Below, in pieces: positions 49,593 through 57,330 of a stretch of 64,000 nucleotides of DNA. Location of the stretch: positions 5,704,001 to 5,768,000 of the forward strand of contig JADKAF010000001.1 in assembly GCA_016719295.1 (NCBI GenBank), read 5' to 3'. Both the position numbers and the translations under genes were made by a program. This stretch comes from Planctomycetota bacterium. GTDB taxonomy: Bacteria > Planctomycetota > UBA1135 > JADKAF01. Each line of letters starts with the position of its first letter. Within the stretch, counting starts at the first letter, position 1. The notes under the pieces were generated by a model. It did not search any database. It was not told the DNA's origin and saw nothing but the letters and a program-made list of their open reading frames with translations.

Positions 49593-51833
49593 ATGGATCG
49601 GCGTCTCTCGAGGATCGCTCTCTCGCTCGACCTGCGCTTCGTCCGCGCTCTCGCGATCGCGCTGTCCGTCGGCGCGTTCGCGCGCGCGGCGCAGGAGCCT
49701 GCGTCGGCGGCACCATCGCAACCTCTCGCGCCGGAGGAGCTCGTCGATGAGCACTCGGCGTTCGCGCTGCGCGCTCCCGCGAGCGGTTGGCGAACGATGG
49801 ACGCGCTCGAGTTCTCGGCGTTGGATCCCGAAGCCGCCGCCGGGCTCTTGCACGACGAGAGTGGCGCGGTCGCCTATCTGCGCGTCGTACCGTGGCCGGC
49901 GGGAACGCTTGCGCGCTTCGCCGATCACGCGGTCTCCATGGTCGAACACGAGCAGGGTGAGCGCCTGTTGGGGCCCGTCTCGCGCCGTGCAGTCCAGGTT
50001 CCCGGCGCCGCGGAAGCGCTGCATCTCCGCTGGCGAGCGCGCGATCTGGACGATGTGCTCTTCCGCTACGAGCTCCTGCTCGCACGGCGCGCCACGTGGT
50101 ACTACGCGCTGCAGCTGATTGCAGCCGAGCCCGAGACCGCGAACGATACGGCCATGCTGGCGCGATTCGACGAGGCGCTGCGCTTGCTCCCGGAGCTCGA
50201 GCCGCGTCCGCGCTTGCCCGCGCATGCGGAGCGCGGCGAGGACCTGGAATCGATCGTCGAAGGCGGGGTCGTCCGACACCTCGCCTCGGGCTTCTCTTTG
50301 CGCACACCGGCGGGCTATCGACTCGTCGATCGCGGCACGACCTTCCTCGAGCATGGAGCCGTGGCGCGCTTCCTCGCGGAGGATGGGCTCATGTCATGCA
50401 ACGCGCACGCCTCGCTGCGCCGTGACGAGGGGCCCGCAGCGCTCGCCGACATCCCGCTGCCCGACGATGCGCGGAGCTCGCAGCGCGAGCTCGAGATCGC
50501 CGGGCTGCGCGCGCGGCTCTGGACCCGCGCGCAGCCATTGCTCGCGAACGCCGCACCGGATCAAGCCACCGCCCAGGCCTGGCTGCTCATCCACGGCCCG
50601 ACCCACAACTTGAGCTTCGTCGCGGAGACGCGCGCTCACGCGGACGGCGCGCGCCTCGGCGCCACCTTGCTCGAGCTCGCGAGCCACGTCGCGGTGCTCG
50701 ACGATGCGCAGCGCATCGCGAGCCTCGACGAGCTCGCGGCGCGGCGCGACCGCGATCCCGATCTCGACTTCGAGGAGCACATCGGCACGAGCTGCAGCTT
50801 GCGCCTCGGAGTCTTCGAGGATTTCGAGCACGGCTTCCGCCTGCGGCGCCCCGCCGGTCGCTGGGCCTGGCGCATGTCGTTCGATGAGGGCGCGAGCGAC
50901 GAAGCGGAGGAGGAAGACGAAGAGTGGATGCCGCGGCGCTGGATCTGGCTGCAGAGCTTGGGTCTGGGCACGAGCGCCGAGATCTCCGTGGTGCGCAGCA
51001 CGCTCGACGAGCACGCGTTCCAGGGGAGCTTCGCGCACGATCTCGCAAGCTATGGCTCCGTGACGACTCTCGAGCCCGTGCACGAGCTCGAGGTCGGCGG
51101 ACGGAGCTTCCTCGTCGAGAGCTGCGAGCTCCTCTCCGAGGAAGAGTCCGAGGAGAGCTCCTTCTGGACCAGCGGCCGCTATCTCCACGCGAGCACGCGC
51201 CTCCGCGATGAGCTCTACCTCTGCGTTCGACTTCACGGCGCGCTGCGCGACGCAACGCAGATCGACGAGGCGCTGCGCTCGATCCTCACCGGGCTCGAGA
51301 TCGACGCCACGCCGCGCGCGAGCGTGGAGGAGACCGAGCGCGGTTGGATCGATCGCCGAGTCGGCTTCCGCTTCGAGGCGGTGGCCGAGCGTTGGAAGCC
51401 GAAGCGCGAGGAGGTCGAGCTCGACGAGGAGCGGGTCGCGGTTCGCGTGGTCGCGCGCGGGCTCACCGAGTTCGTGCTCTTCGTCTCGCACTTCCCCGAC
51501 GCCTCGCCCGCGCAGCGGGCCGCGCTGGAACAGGACCAGCTCGCGAGCTTCCTCGAAGAGCTCGGCAATGAGGGCCTCAGCGTCGAGCCGGTGAACGCCG
51601 CGACGCGCGAGGACCTCGTGAGCGGTCTTCCGGTGCGCCGCCGCCTGCACGGTCTGAAGCAGACGGGCCGCCGCGCCAAGAGCGAAGCCTCGGCGCACGT
51701 CATCTCCTGGCAGCTCTGGCGCGGCTGCACCTGCTTCACGCTGGTGCTGCTCGAGTACTCGGGATCGGCCGCGAAGTCGCGCTACGCCGACGCCGTGCTG
51801 CCGGGCTTCCAGCTCCTGCCTCCGGGGCGCTGA
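49593..51833 (+). CDS. Large exported protein, paralogue B of a tandem pair
   Basis: A 746-residue protein starting at ATG 49593, 13 bp after the previous stop. An N-terminal hydrophobic segment (ALAIALSVGAFARA) acts as signal or anchor. HSAFALRAPASGWRTMDALE, SALDPEAAAGLLHD and LRLLPELEPRPRLPAHAERG match paralogue A, so the pair arose by duplication. An acidic insert (DEAEEEDEEW) lies near residue 440. No catalytic motif or known family was recognised. Both genes share one transcript judging by spacing. Confidence 0.7.
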   Translation: MDRRLSRIALSLDLRFVRALAIALSVGAFARAAQEPASAAPSQPLAPEELVDEHSAFALRAPASGWRTMDALEFSALDPEAAAGLLHDESGAVAYLRVVPWPAGTLARFADHAVSMVEHEQGERLLGPVSRRAVQVPGAAEALHLRWRARDLDDVLFRYELLLARRATWYYALQLIAAEPETANDTAMLARFDEALRLLPELEPRPRLPAHAERGEDLESIVEGGVVRHLASGFSLRTPAGYRLVDRGTTFLEHGAVARFLAEDGLMSCNAHASLRRDEGPAALADIPLPDDARSSQRELEIAGLRARLWTRAQPLLANAAPDQATAQAWLLIHGPTHNLSFVAETRAHADGARLGATLLELASHVAVLDDAQRIASLDELAARRDRDPDLDFEEHIGTSCSLRLGVFEDFEHGFRLRRPAGRWAWRMSFDEGASDEAEEEDEEWMPRRWIWLQSLGLGTSAEISVVRSTLDEHAFQGSFAHDLASYGSVTTLEPVHELEVGGRSFLVESCELLSEEESEESSFWTSGRYLHASTRLRDELYLCVRLHGALRDATQIDEALRSILTGLEIDATPRASVEETERGWIDRRVGFRFEAVAERWKPKREEVELDEERVAVRVVARGLTEFVLFVSHFPDASPAQRAALEQDQLASFLEELGNEGLSVEPVNAATREDLVSGLPVRRRLHGLKQTGRRAKSEASAHVISWQLWRGCTCFTLVLLEYSGSAAKSRYADAVLPGFQLLPPGR

Positions 51834-51842
51834 TCCGAAGCG

Positions 51843-52754
51843 TTAGCGGGTCTCGTCGGCGAGGAGGCGCTCGTACAGCGCGAGATCGCGCGCGCCGAAG
51901 CAGCAGAAGATCACCTCGCGCACGACGTTCCCCACGCGTTCCTCGCGCAGCGTCGCGCGCACGGCCTCGAGCGCCGTCGGCGCCGCGAGCTCGGCCGGAT
52001 AGCCATAGATGCCCGTCGAGATGCAGGGGAACGCGATCGACGCGACGCGGTGCTCCGCGGCGAGCTCGAGCGAGCGGCGGTAGCACGAAGCGAGCAGCGC
52101 GGGCTCGCCCTGCTCGCCGCCGCGCCAGATCGGCCCCACGGTGTGGATCACCTGCCGCGCCGGCAGGCGGAAGCCCGGCGTGTTCACGGCCTCTCCCGTC
52201 GCACAGCCGCCGATCTTCCGACACGCCTCGAGCAGCTCGGGCCCCGCGGCGCGATGGATCGCGCCATCGACGCCGCCGCCGCCGAGCAGCGTCTCGTTCG
52301 CCGCGTTCACGATCGCGTCCACGTCGAGCTTCGTGATGTCCCCTCTCATCGCGCGCAGCTTCCACGGCACCGTCGAGGTGCCGACCACCTTGGCTGTGCC
52401 GTGGGCAGGGAAGCTCGCGACGAGGCGGATCTTGCCCACGAGGTGGCGGTTCCATTCCTCGAGCTCCTCGGCCGGGACCCAGAGCTCCTGATGGATCGCG
52501 GCGCCGACGGTCTGCACGGGATAGCGCGCGGCGAACCCCTCGTCGATCTCGAAGGCGAGGACGAAGCCCGCGCCGCTCTCGGGCACGTTCCAGTCGCGCG
52601 CGATCTGCGTCGCGTACTCCTGGTTCAGCACCGGATAGAAGATCGGCTGGTGTGGCAGACGGCGGGGGAACTTCGTCCAGCCCGAGGCCTCGATGAGTGC
52701 CAGCTCCTGCGGGCCGACGGGCCGGTAGAGCGTGATCGTCGCGACCGCGCTCAC
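51843..52754 (-). CDS. Fusion of an ADP-ribosylation/crystallin J1-like domain and a macro domain
   Basis: A 303-residue protein starting at GTG 52754, overlapping the sulfatase stop as GTGA. Residues about 5-115 (ITLYRPVGPQELALIEASG, QPIFYPVLNQEYATQIARDW) match a small family that pipelines label ADP-ribosylation/crystallin J1. Residues about 118-133 (HGTAKVVGTSTVPWK) are encoded by a dispersed palindrome. From about 136 a MacroD-type macro domain follows: MRGDITKLDVDAIVNAAN, GGGGVDGAIHRAAGPEL and CISTGIYGYP, motifs that bind ADP-ribose and remove mono-ADP-ribose. The role is probably reversal or sensing of ADP-ribosylation. Confidence 0.85.
   Translation of the reverse strand: MSAVATITLYRPVGPQELALIEASGWTKFPRRLPHQPIFYPVLNQEYATQIARDWNVPESGAGFVLAFEIDEGFAARYPVQTVGAAIHQELWVPAEELEEWNRHLVGKIRLVASFPAHGTAKVVGTSTVPWKLRAMRGDITKLDVDAIVNAANETLLGGGGVDGAIHRAAGPELLEACRKIGGCATGEAVNTPGFRLPARQVIHTVGPIWRGGEQGEPALLASCYRRSLELAAEHRVASIAFPCISTGIYGYPAELAAPTALEAVRATLREERVGNVVREVIFCCFGARDLALYERLLADETR
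52362..52404. repeat. Dispersed palindrome inside a coding sequence
   Basis: Arms beginning CCACGGCACCGTCGAGGTG (52362-52380) and ending CACCTTGGCTGTGCCGTGG (52386-52404) pair at 16 of 19 positions. The outer arm bases equal those of the copy at 44200-44242, and CACCTTGGCTGTG equals part of the copy at 19041. It is read in frame as the linker between the two domains of the fusion protein. Confidence 0.88.
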
Positions 52755-54289
52755 TTCGCGAGTTCCGGGATCGCGAGCGGGAACGCTTCGTTTGGCGCGA
52801 CCTCCTTGCGGAGGAGATCGAGGCCCTCGCTCACGATCTCGGGACGAGCGGCAGCGAGGTCGTGCTGCTCGAGCGGATCGGCGGCGAGATCGTAGAGCTC
52901 CCATGCGCCGATCTGCTTCGTGCTGAGCCCGCGGCGCAGCAGCTTCCAATCGCCGAAGCGCACGGCCACTTGGCCGCCGTACTCGGGGAAGACCCACACG
53001 AAGCGCGCGCGCTCGGGAAGCTGCGTCGGCTGCTCGAAGGTCGCGTGCAGATCGCGCCCGTCGAGCTCGCTCGGCACGGCGATGCCCGCGAACGCGCAGA
53101 GCGTCGGCAGGAGGTCGGCGCTGTGCACCGGAGCGTCGATCGTTTGCCCCGCGGCGAGCTTCCCCTTCCAGCGCGCGAGCAGCGGCACGCGGATCCCGCC
53201 TTCGTACACGCTGCCCTTCCGCCCGCGCAGCCCGGCCGTCGAGCGGAAGAACTCCCCATCCACGCCGCCGACGCCGAGCACCGGATCGCCCTGGGACTCG
53301 TGCGTCGTTCCGTTGTCGCTGGTGAAGACGATCAACGTGTTCTCCGCGAGGCCCTGCGCTTCGAGAGCGGCGACGATGCGGCCCACGTTGTCGTCGAGCT
53401 GCGAGATCATCGCCGCGTAGCCCGCGCGCGGGCGCGGGTGCGGCGTGTACCCACATTGCCCGCGATAGGGCTCGGGATCCCACTCGGCGGGATAGCGCTC
53501 GACGAACGAACGCTCGGGCTGCATCGCGACGTGCGGCTCGAGGAAGGGCAGGTAGAGGAAGAACGGGCGCTCGTCCTCCTTCCGCTCCGCGAGCCAGCGC
53601 AGCGCCTCGTCGCGCACCGCGCTCGAGAGATGGCGCGCACTGCTCCAGTCCTCGGTGCGGATCTCGCCCTCCGGCTTCTTCGCATGGCCCGGCACCGGCT
53701 TCTCGTTCAGCAGCTCCTGCACGCCGTTCCGCCACACGAAGCGCGGATAGTAGGAGTGCGCGACGCGCTGGCAGGTGACGCCGAAGAAGAGCTCGAAGCC
53801 CTTCTCGTTCGGTCCGCCGCTCGTGCCCGCTTGCCCGAGGCCCCACTTGCCAAACGCCGCGGTGGCGTAGCCCGCGCGCTGGAAGAGCCGCGGCAAGGTC
53901 TGCGCCTCGGCCGAGAGCGGATGCTGCCCTTCGAGGCTCTTCCCCGCCGCGTCCTTCTGCTCGCGGTTGCCGCGGATCTCGGCGTGCCCGGTGTGCTTGC
54001 CGGTGAGCAGCACGCAGCGCGATGGCGCGCAGACGGGGGCGCCGCTGTAGGCCTGCGTGAAGCGCAGCCCTTCCGCGGCGAGGCGATCGAGATGCGGGGT
54101 GCGGATCTTCTCCTGGCCGTAGCAGCCGAGCTCGCCGTAGCCGAGATCGTCCGCGAGGATCAGCACGATGTTTGCTCTCGCTGCCGGCGGCGCCTTCGCT
54201 GAGGCCTCCTGCGCGTGCAGCCCCGCTCCCGCGCCGAGCGCGAGCAGCGCGAGCCACGTGATCGAAAATCGGAGCGGCGTCATGCTCAT
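52751..54289 (-). CDS. Exported sulfatase (arylsulfatase type)
   Basis: A 512-residue protein. After a signal peptide (ITWLALLALGAGAGLHA-Q) come the metal ligands in LILADDLGYGELGCYG and the formylglycine motif CAPSR (Cys87) within GAPVCAPSRCVLLTGKHTGH, so a modifying enzyme is expected elsewhere. Later motifs are FGKWGLGQAG, VFTSDNGTTHE and ARWKGKLAAGQ. Such enzymes cleave sulfate esters of polysaccharides. ATG 54289 overlaps the lipoprotein stop (ATGA); ATG 54283 is an alternative start. Confidence 0.95.
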   Translation of the reverse strand: MSMTPLRFSITWLALLALGAGAGLHAQEASAKAPPAARANIVLILADDLGYGELGCYGQEKIRTPHLDRLAAEGLRFTQAYSGAPVCAPSRCVLLTGKHTGHAEIRGNREQKDAAGKSLEGQHPLSAEAQTLPRLFQRAGYATAAFGKWGLGQAGTSGGPNEKGFELFFGVTCQRVAHSYYPRFVWRNGVQELLNEKPVPGHAKKPEGEIRTEDWSSARHLSSAVRDEALRWLAERKEDERPFFLYLPFLEPHVAMQPERSFVERYPAEWDPEPYRGQCGYTPHPRPRAGYAAMISQLDDNVGRIVAALEAQGLAENTLIVFTSDNGTTHESQGDPVLGVGGVDGEFFRSTAGLRGRKGSVYEGGIRVPLLARWKGKLAAGQTIDAPVHSADLLPTLCAFAGIAVPSELDGRDLHATFEQPTQLPERARFVWVFPEYGGQVAVRFGDWKLLRRGLSTKQIGAWELYDLAADPLEQHDLAAARPEIVSEGLDLLRKEVAPNEAFPLAIPELAK

Positions 54290-54825
54290 TGGTCCTTGGA
54301 GGCCGCTTCCAGGCGCGGCATCCAGCGCTGCAGGACCTCCGCGTTCTTGCGATCGAGGTCGCTCGCCTGGACGCGGCTGGAAGCTAGCTCCGCGCGAGCG
54401 CGCTTCAGCTCCTCGAGCGATGGCTTCAAGCCCGCCGCCTGCTCCTCGTTGGCCTCGGCGATCTGGCTCTCGAGCTCCGCAATGCTCGCGTCGTACTGCT
54501 TCAGCGCCTCGTCATGGCTGGCGCTGACGGTGGCGTTCATCGCGGAGATCATGCCCTGCGTGACGGTCGCGCTCACTTGCGTCCAGCGCTCGAGGGACCA
54601 GCCGTGCCGCGTGAGCAGCGCGGCGACGCCCGACTCGCCGGCCTTCTTCACTTCCTGGTAGATCGCCAGGTACTTCTCCATCAGGGCATCGCTGAGCTCG
54701 ACGTTCTGCGGCACCTCGGAGCTGTCGCCAGAGGATCCGTCGTCGCTGGAGGACTCGTTCTCCTTGCTGCAAGCGGAGAGGAGGAAGCAGCAAGCGAGCG
54801 TGGAGAGCGTGCGGAACCCGATCAT
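54286..54825 (-). CDS. Small coiled-coil lipoprotein
   Basis: A 179-residue protein starting at ATG 54825. The lipobox LSAC places the acylated Cys near residue 19 (STLACCFLLSACSKENESS). A Ser/Asp-rich spacer is followed by a helical region and a coiled coil (LESQIAEANEEQAAGLKPSL, EELKRARAELASSRVQ). The stop overlaps the sulfatase start by 4 bp. It may tether or chaperone the sulfatase at the membrane; function is unknown. Confidence 0.8.
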   Translation of the reverse strand: MIGFRTLSTLACCFLLSACSKENESSSDDGSSGDSSEVPQNVELSDALMEKYLAIYQEVKKAGESGVAALLTRHGWSLERWTQVSATVTQGMISAMNATVSASHDEALKQYDASIAELESQIAEANEEQAAGLKPSLEELKRARAELASSRVQASDLDRKNAEVLQRWMPRLEAASKDQ

Positions 54826-54955
54826 GGGACCATTTCCGAGGCGTGAGGGAGAGTCACCCGGGGCTCGTCGAGGAGGCGACCGGGCGAGTCGGTCCCCATG
54901 CTGCACCAAGAGGCGGCGCGGTGCAGCGTTGGCGGTGGAATCCGGTCCGGCGGGC

Positions 54956-57277
54956 TCAGCGCGCCCAGCGCCCTGCCGCGCGATCGAACGCCGGCGCCAG
55001 CGCCGACTGCGCGAGCGCCGCGGTGAAGCGGTCGCTGTCCTGCGCGAGCGCGCGCACGAGCTGCCGCAGCGCCACGAGGCGCTCATTATGCGCCGCGCGT
55101 GCCGCGGCGTCGGCGTTGCGTGGATCGAAGGCGTCGAGCTCGGCCCAAGGACCGAACACGCGAGCGATGGCGGCGAGAGCGCGCTCGCGCGAACCTCGAG
55201 CGGCGAAGCCCTGGAGCGCGCTCGCCCAACGTTCCAGGCTCGCCGGTGTGCCATCTAGCTTCGGCAGGCTCGCGGCGAGACCAGGCTCCTTGCGGCGCAG
55301 GCAGTCGTCCCAGAGAGGCGCCAGATCCAGAGCGCGATCCGTCTTGAAGGCCGCGTAGACCAGATTGGGCATCGCCGCGCGCCATCGCGACGGCGCGACG
55401 CTCAAGCTCTCCTTGAGGTCGTCTACGCAACGCACGAGCCACGCGTCGGGAGGGAGAGAGCGCTCGGCTTCGGGCGGCGCCTCTTTTCCAACGCCGATCC
55501 AGTAGCAGATCAATCCCCGCGAACCGCGCGCGAGGGCATTCTGCGGCGCGTGCGCGAGCACGCTCGAGTAGAGCGCGTAGGGATGGGCGTATGCGGAGAG
55601 AGCGCTCGCCGTGCGCACGCCGTAGCCGAGCACGAGCACGGCCGCGGCGAGGAGCAGGGGTTTCTCGCGACCGCGCGCGCGACGGAGCAGCGCCTCGCCG
55701 AGCACGGCGAGCAGCAGCGCCATCCCGAGCGAGGGGAAGTAGGCCAGGCGATTCGCGCCGAGGATGCCGATCCGCGTCAGCAGGTTCGCGGTGGGGCCGA
55801 GCGCCACGACGAAGAAGAGGAACGCGAACGCGGCGTGCGAGCGTCGCTTCACCAGCGCGACGAGCGCCGCCGCGGAGAGCGCGGCCCAAGCGCAGAGCAG
55901 CAGCCACGCGAGGACATCGTTCGCACTCGAGGTCGCGAAGGAGCGCGGCGAGAAGTCGAAGACGAGCGGCCAGCCGAGCACCGTGGCACCCAGGTAGTGC
56001 TCGGTCGCGTAGCGCGCCATCGTGAGCCACACCGCGACGCCGCTCTCCTCGTGGAAGTAGAGGTTCTTCGGATCGGCGAGTCCGAGCTGGCCGATGACGG
56101 CGACGCGGAGGAGGAGCGCCACGGCGCAGGCACCGACCAGCGCGCCGTACGCGCGCCACGCGTCGCCGCGAGCGTTCGGCACGCTGCGGAGCCCCGCGCG
56201 ATCGGCGAGCCACGCGAGCGCGGGCAGCGCGATGGCACTCTCCTTCGCGAGCAGCGCCGCGAGCGTCGCCGCGGCGGCGAAGAGCCAGCGCCCGCGCGCA
56301 TGCGCCGCGAGCGCGATCGCACCGGCGCACGCGGCGAGCAGCTCGTTCCGCAGGATGATCGAGCCCAGCACCTCGGCGTGGATCGGCAGCACCGCGAAGA
56401 GCGCCGCGGCGAAGCACGCCGTGCCGCGCGCGAAGCCCCACGCGAGCAGCAGCACGAGCAGGAGTGCGCTCGCCAGCGCATGCAGCACCAAGTTCTCGAC
56501 GCGGTAGCCGAGCGCGTGCCCGCCGTAGAGCTGATACGAGCTCGCGATCGAGAGCGTCGTGAGCGGCCGATAGAGCTCGGCGCCCGCATCGAAGCTCTCC
56601 GCCGCCTCGCTCGCGTTCGCCCAGTAACCCCGACCGAAGATCTTGCCGAGGTCGAGCTCGCGGACCGCCGGGTTCTGCAGCACCTGCGCCGTGTCGTCGA
56701 AGACGAAGCCGGCGCGCAGCGCGGGCAGGCCGGCGAGGAGCGCCAGGAGGGCGACCAGGAGGTAGGGGAGGGTGGAGCGCAGGGCGGCGGGCATCGGGGG
56801 CGTTCTCGCAATCCGCGGGCGGCGGCGCAAGTGTTGGCGCACCGCCATGGGGTGGGGATCGCACAGGTTCAGTCGCCCGGGATCGGAGAGATAGGCGTCG
56901 AGGAACTCACAGACCGTCGGCAGCTCGAGCTGCACTTCCTCGACGTACACCGCGAGCCCTTGATCCGCGCGTGGCCGGAGCCAGATGCATGAGGAGAAGA
57001 TCAACACATCGGCGATCGCCACGTCGCCGGGACGTGGCCGCGCGTCTGCCATGGTCGCGTTCTCCCTCAGGATCCTCTCGATCGACCAGAACGAGACGAT
57101 GTGCTCGTCGGCTTCATAGTCCTCGAAGCCGTTCGCTGCCGCGAAGAGCATGCGCAGCTCCGCGGGTAGCGGCACGCCCAGTCGCTGCTCCAAGCGGCGA
57201 AGCTCGAGCTCGCTGGCGGGTGGACCGAGCTTCACCTTCTTCTTCCGCCAGTGTTCGAGGACGCGCTCGGCGATCAT
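54956..57277 (-). CDS. SUKH/SMI1 domain fused to a GT-C-like multi-pass membrane protein
   Basis: A 773-residue protein. Residues about 1-150 are SUKH (SMI1/KNR4)-like: ASELELRRLEQRLGVPLPAE, LRMLFAAANGFEDYE, then VSFWSIERI. From residue 162 (MPAALRSTLPYLLVALL) a membrane protein with about 11 segments begins, with the GT-C-type first loop FVFDDTAQVLQNPAV and YRPLTTLS, resembling TMTC/PMT-like glycosyltransferases. No stop separates them, so it is a fusion or two overlapping genes; ATG 56794 could start the membrane part alone. Confidence 0.78.
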   Translation of the reverse strand: MIAERVLEHWRKKKVKLGPPASELELRRLEQRLGVPLPAELRMLFAAANGFEDYEADEHIVSFWSIERILRENATMADARPRPGDVAIADVLIFSSCIWLRPRADQGLAVYVEEVQLELPTVCEFLDAYLSDPGRLNLCDPHPMAVRQHLRRRPRIARTPPMPAALRSTLPYLLVALLALLAGLPALRAGFVFDDTAQVLQNPAVRELDLGKIFGRGYWANASEAAESFDAGAELYRPLTTLSIASSYQLYGGHALGYRVENLVLHALASALLLVLLLAWGFARGTACFAAALFAVLPIHAEVLGSIILRNELLAACAGAIALAAHARGRWLFAAAATLAALLAKESAIALPALAWLADRAGLRSVPNARGDAWRAYGALVGACAVALLLRVAVIGQLGLADPKNLYFHEESGVAVWLTMARYATEHYLGATVLGWPLVFDFSPRSFATSSANDVLAWLLLCAWAALSAAALVALVKRRSHAAFAFLFFVVALGPTANLLTRIGILGANRLAYFPSLGMALLLAVLGEALLRRARGREKPLLLAAAVLVLGYGVRTASALSAYAHPYALYSSVLAHAPQNALARGSRGLICYWIGVGKEAPPEAERSLPPDAWLVRCVDDLKESLSVAPSRWRAAMPNLVYAAFKTDRALDLAPLWDDCLRRKEPGLAASLPKLDGTPASLERWASALQGFAARGSRERALAAIARVFGPWAELDAFDPRNADAAARAAHNERLVALRQLVRALAQDSDRFTAALAQSALAPAFDRAAGRWAR

Positions 57278-57291
57278 GAGCGTGCTCCGGT

Positions 57292-57330
57292 CACTGCACA
57301 GTAGTGATGCCTGGCACCTTCACTGTGCAG
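57292..57330. repeat. Dispersed palindrome overlapping a gene end
   Basis: Arms CTGCACAGT (57294-57302) and ACTGTGCAG (57322-57330) pair perfectly, with GATGCCTGGCACC-like core between. The right arm encodes the final Ala-Gln and the stop codon of the GT-C gene at 57320-59284. It also separates that gene from the related one at 54956-57277. Confidence 0.88.

Noticed and set aside
54956..57277. SUKH domain as immunity protein of a polymorphic toxin locus
   Set aside because: No toxin, secretion signal or repeat-rich effector is nearby, and the domain is fused to a membrane enzyme.
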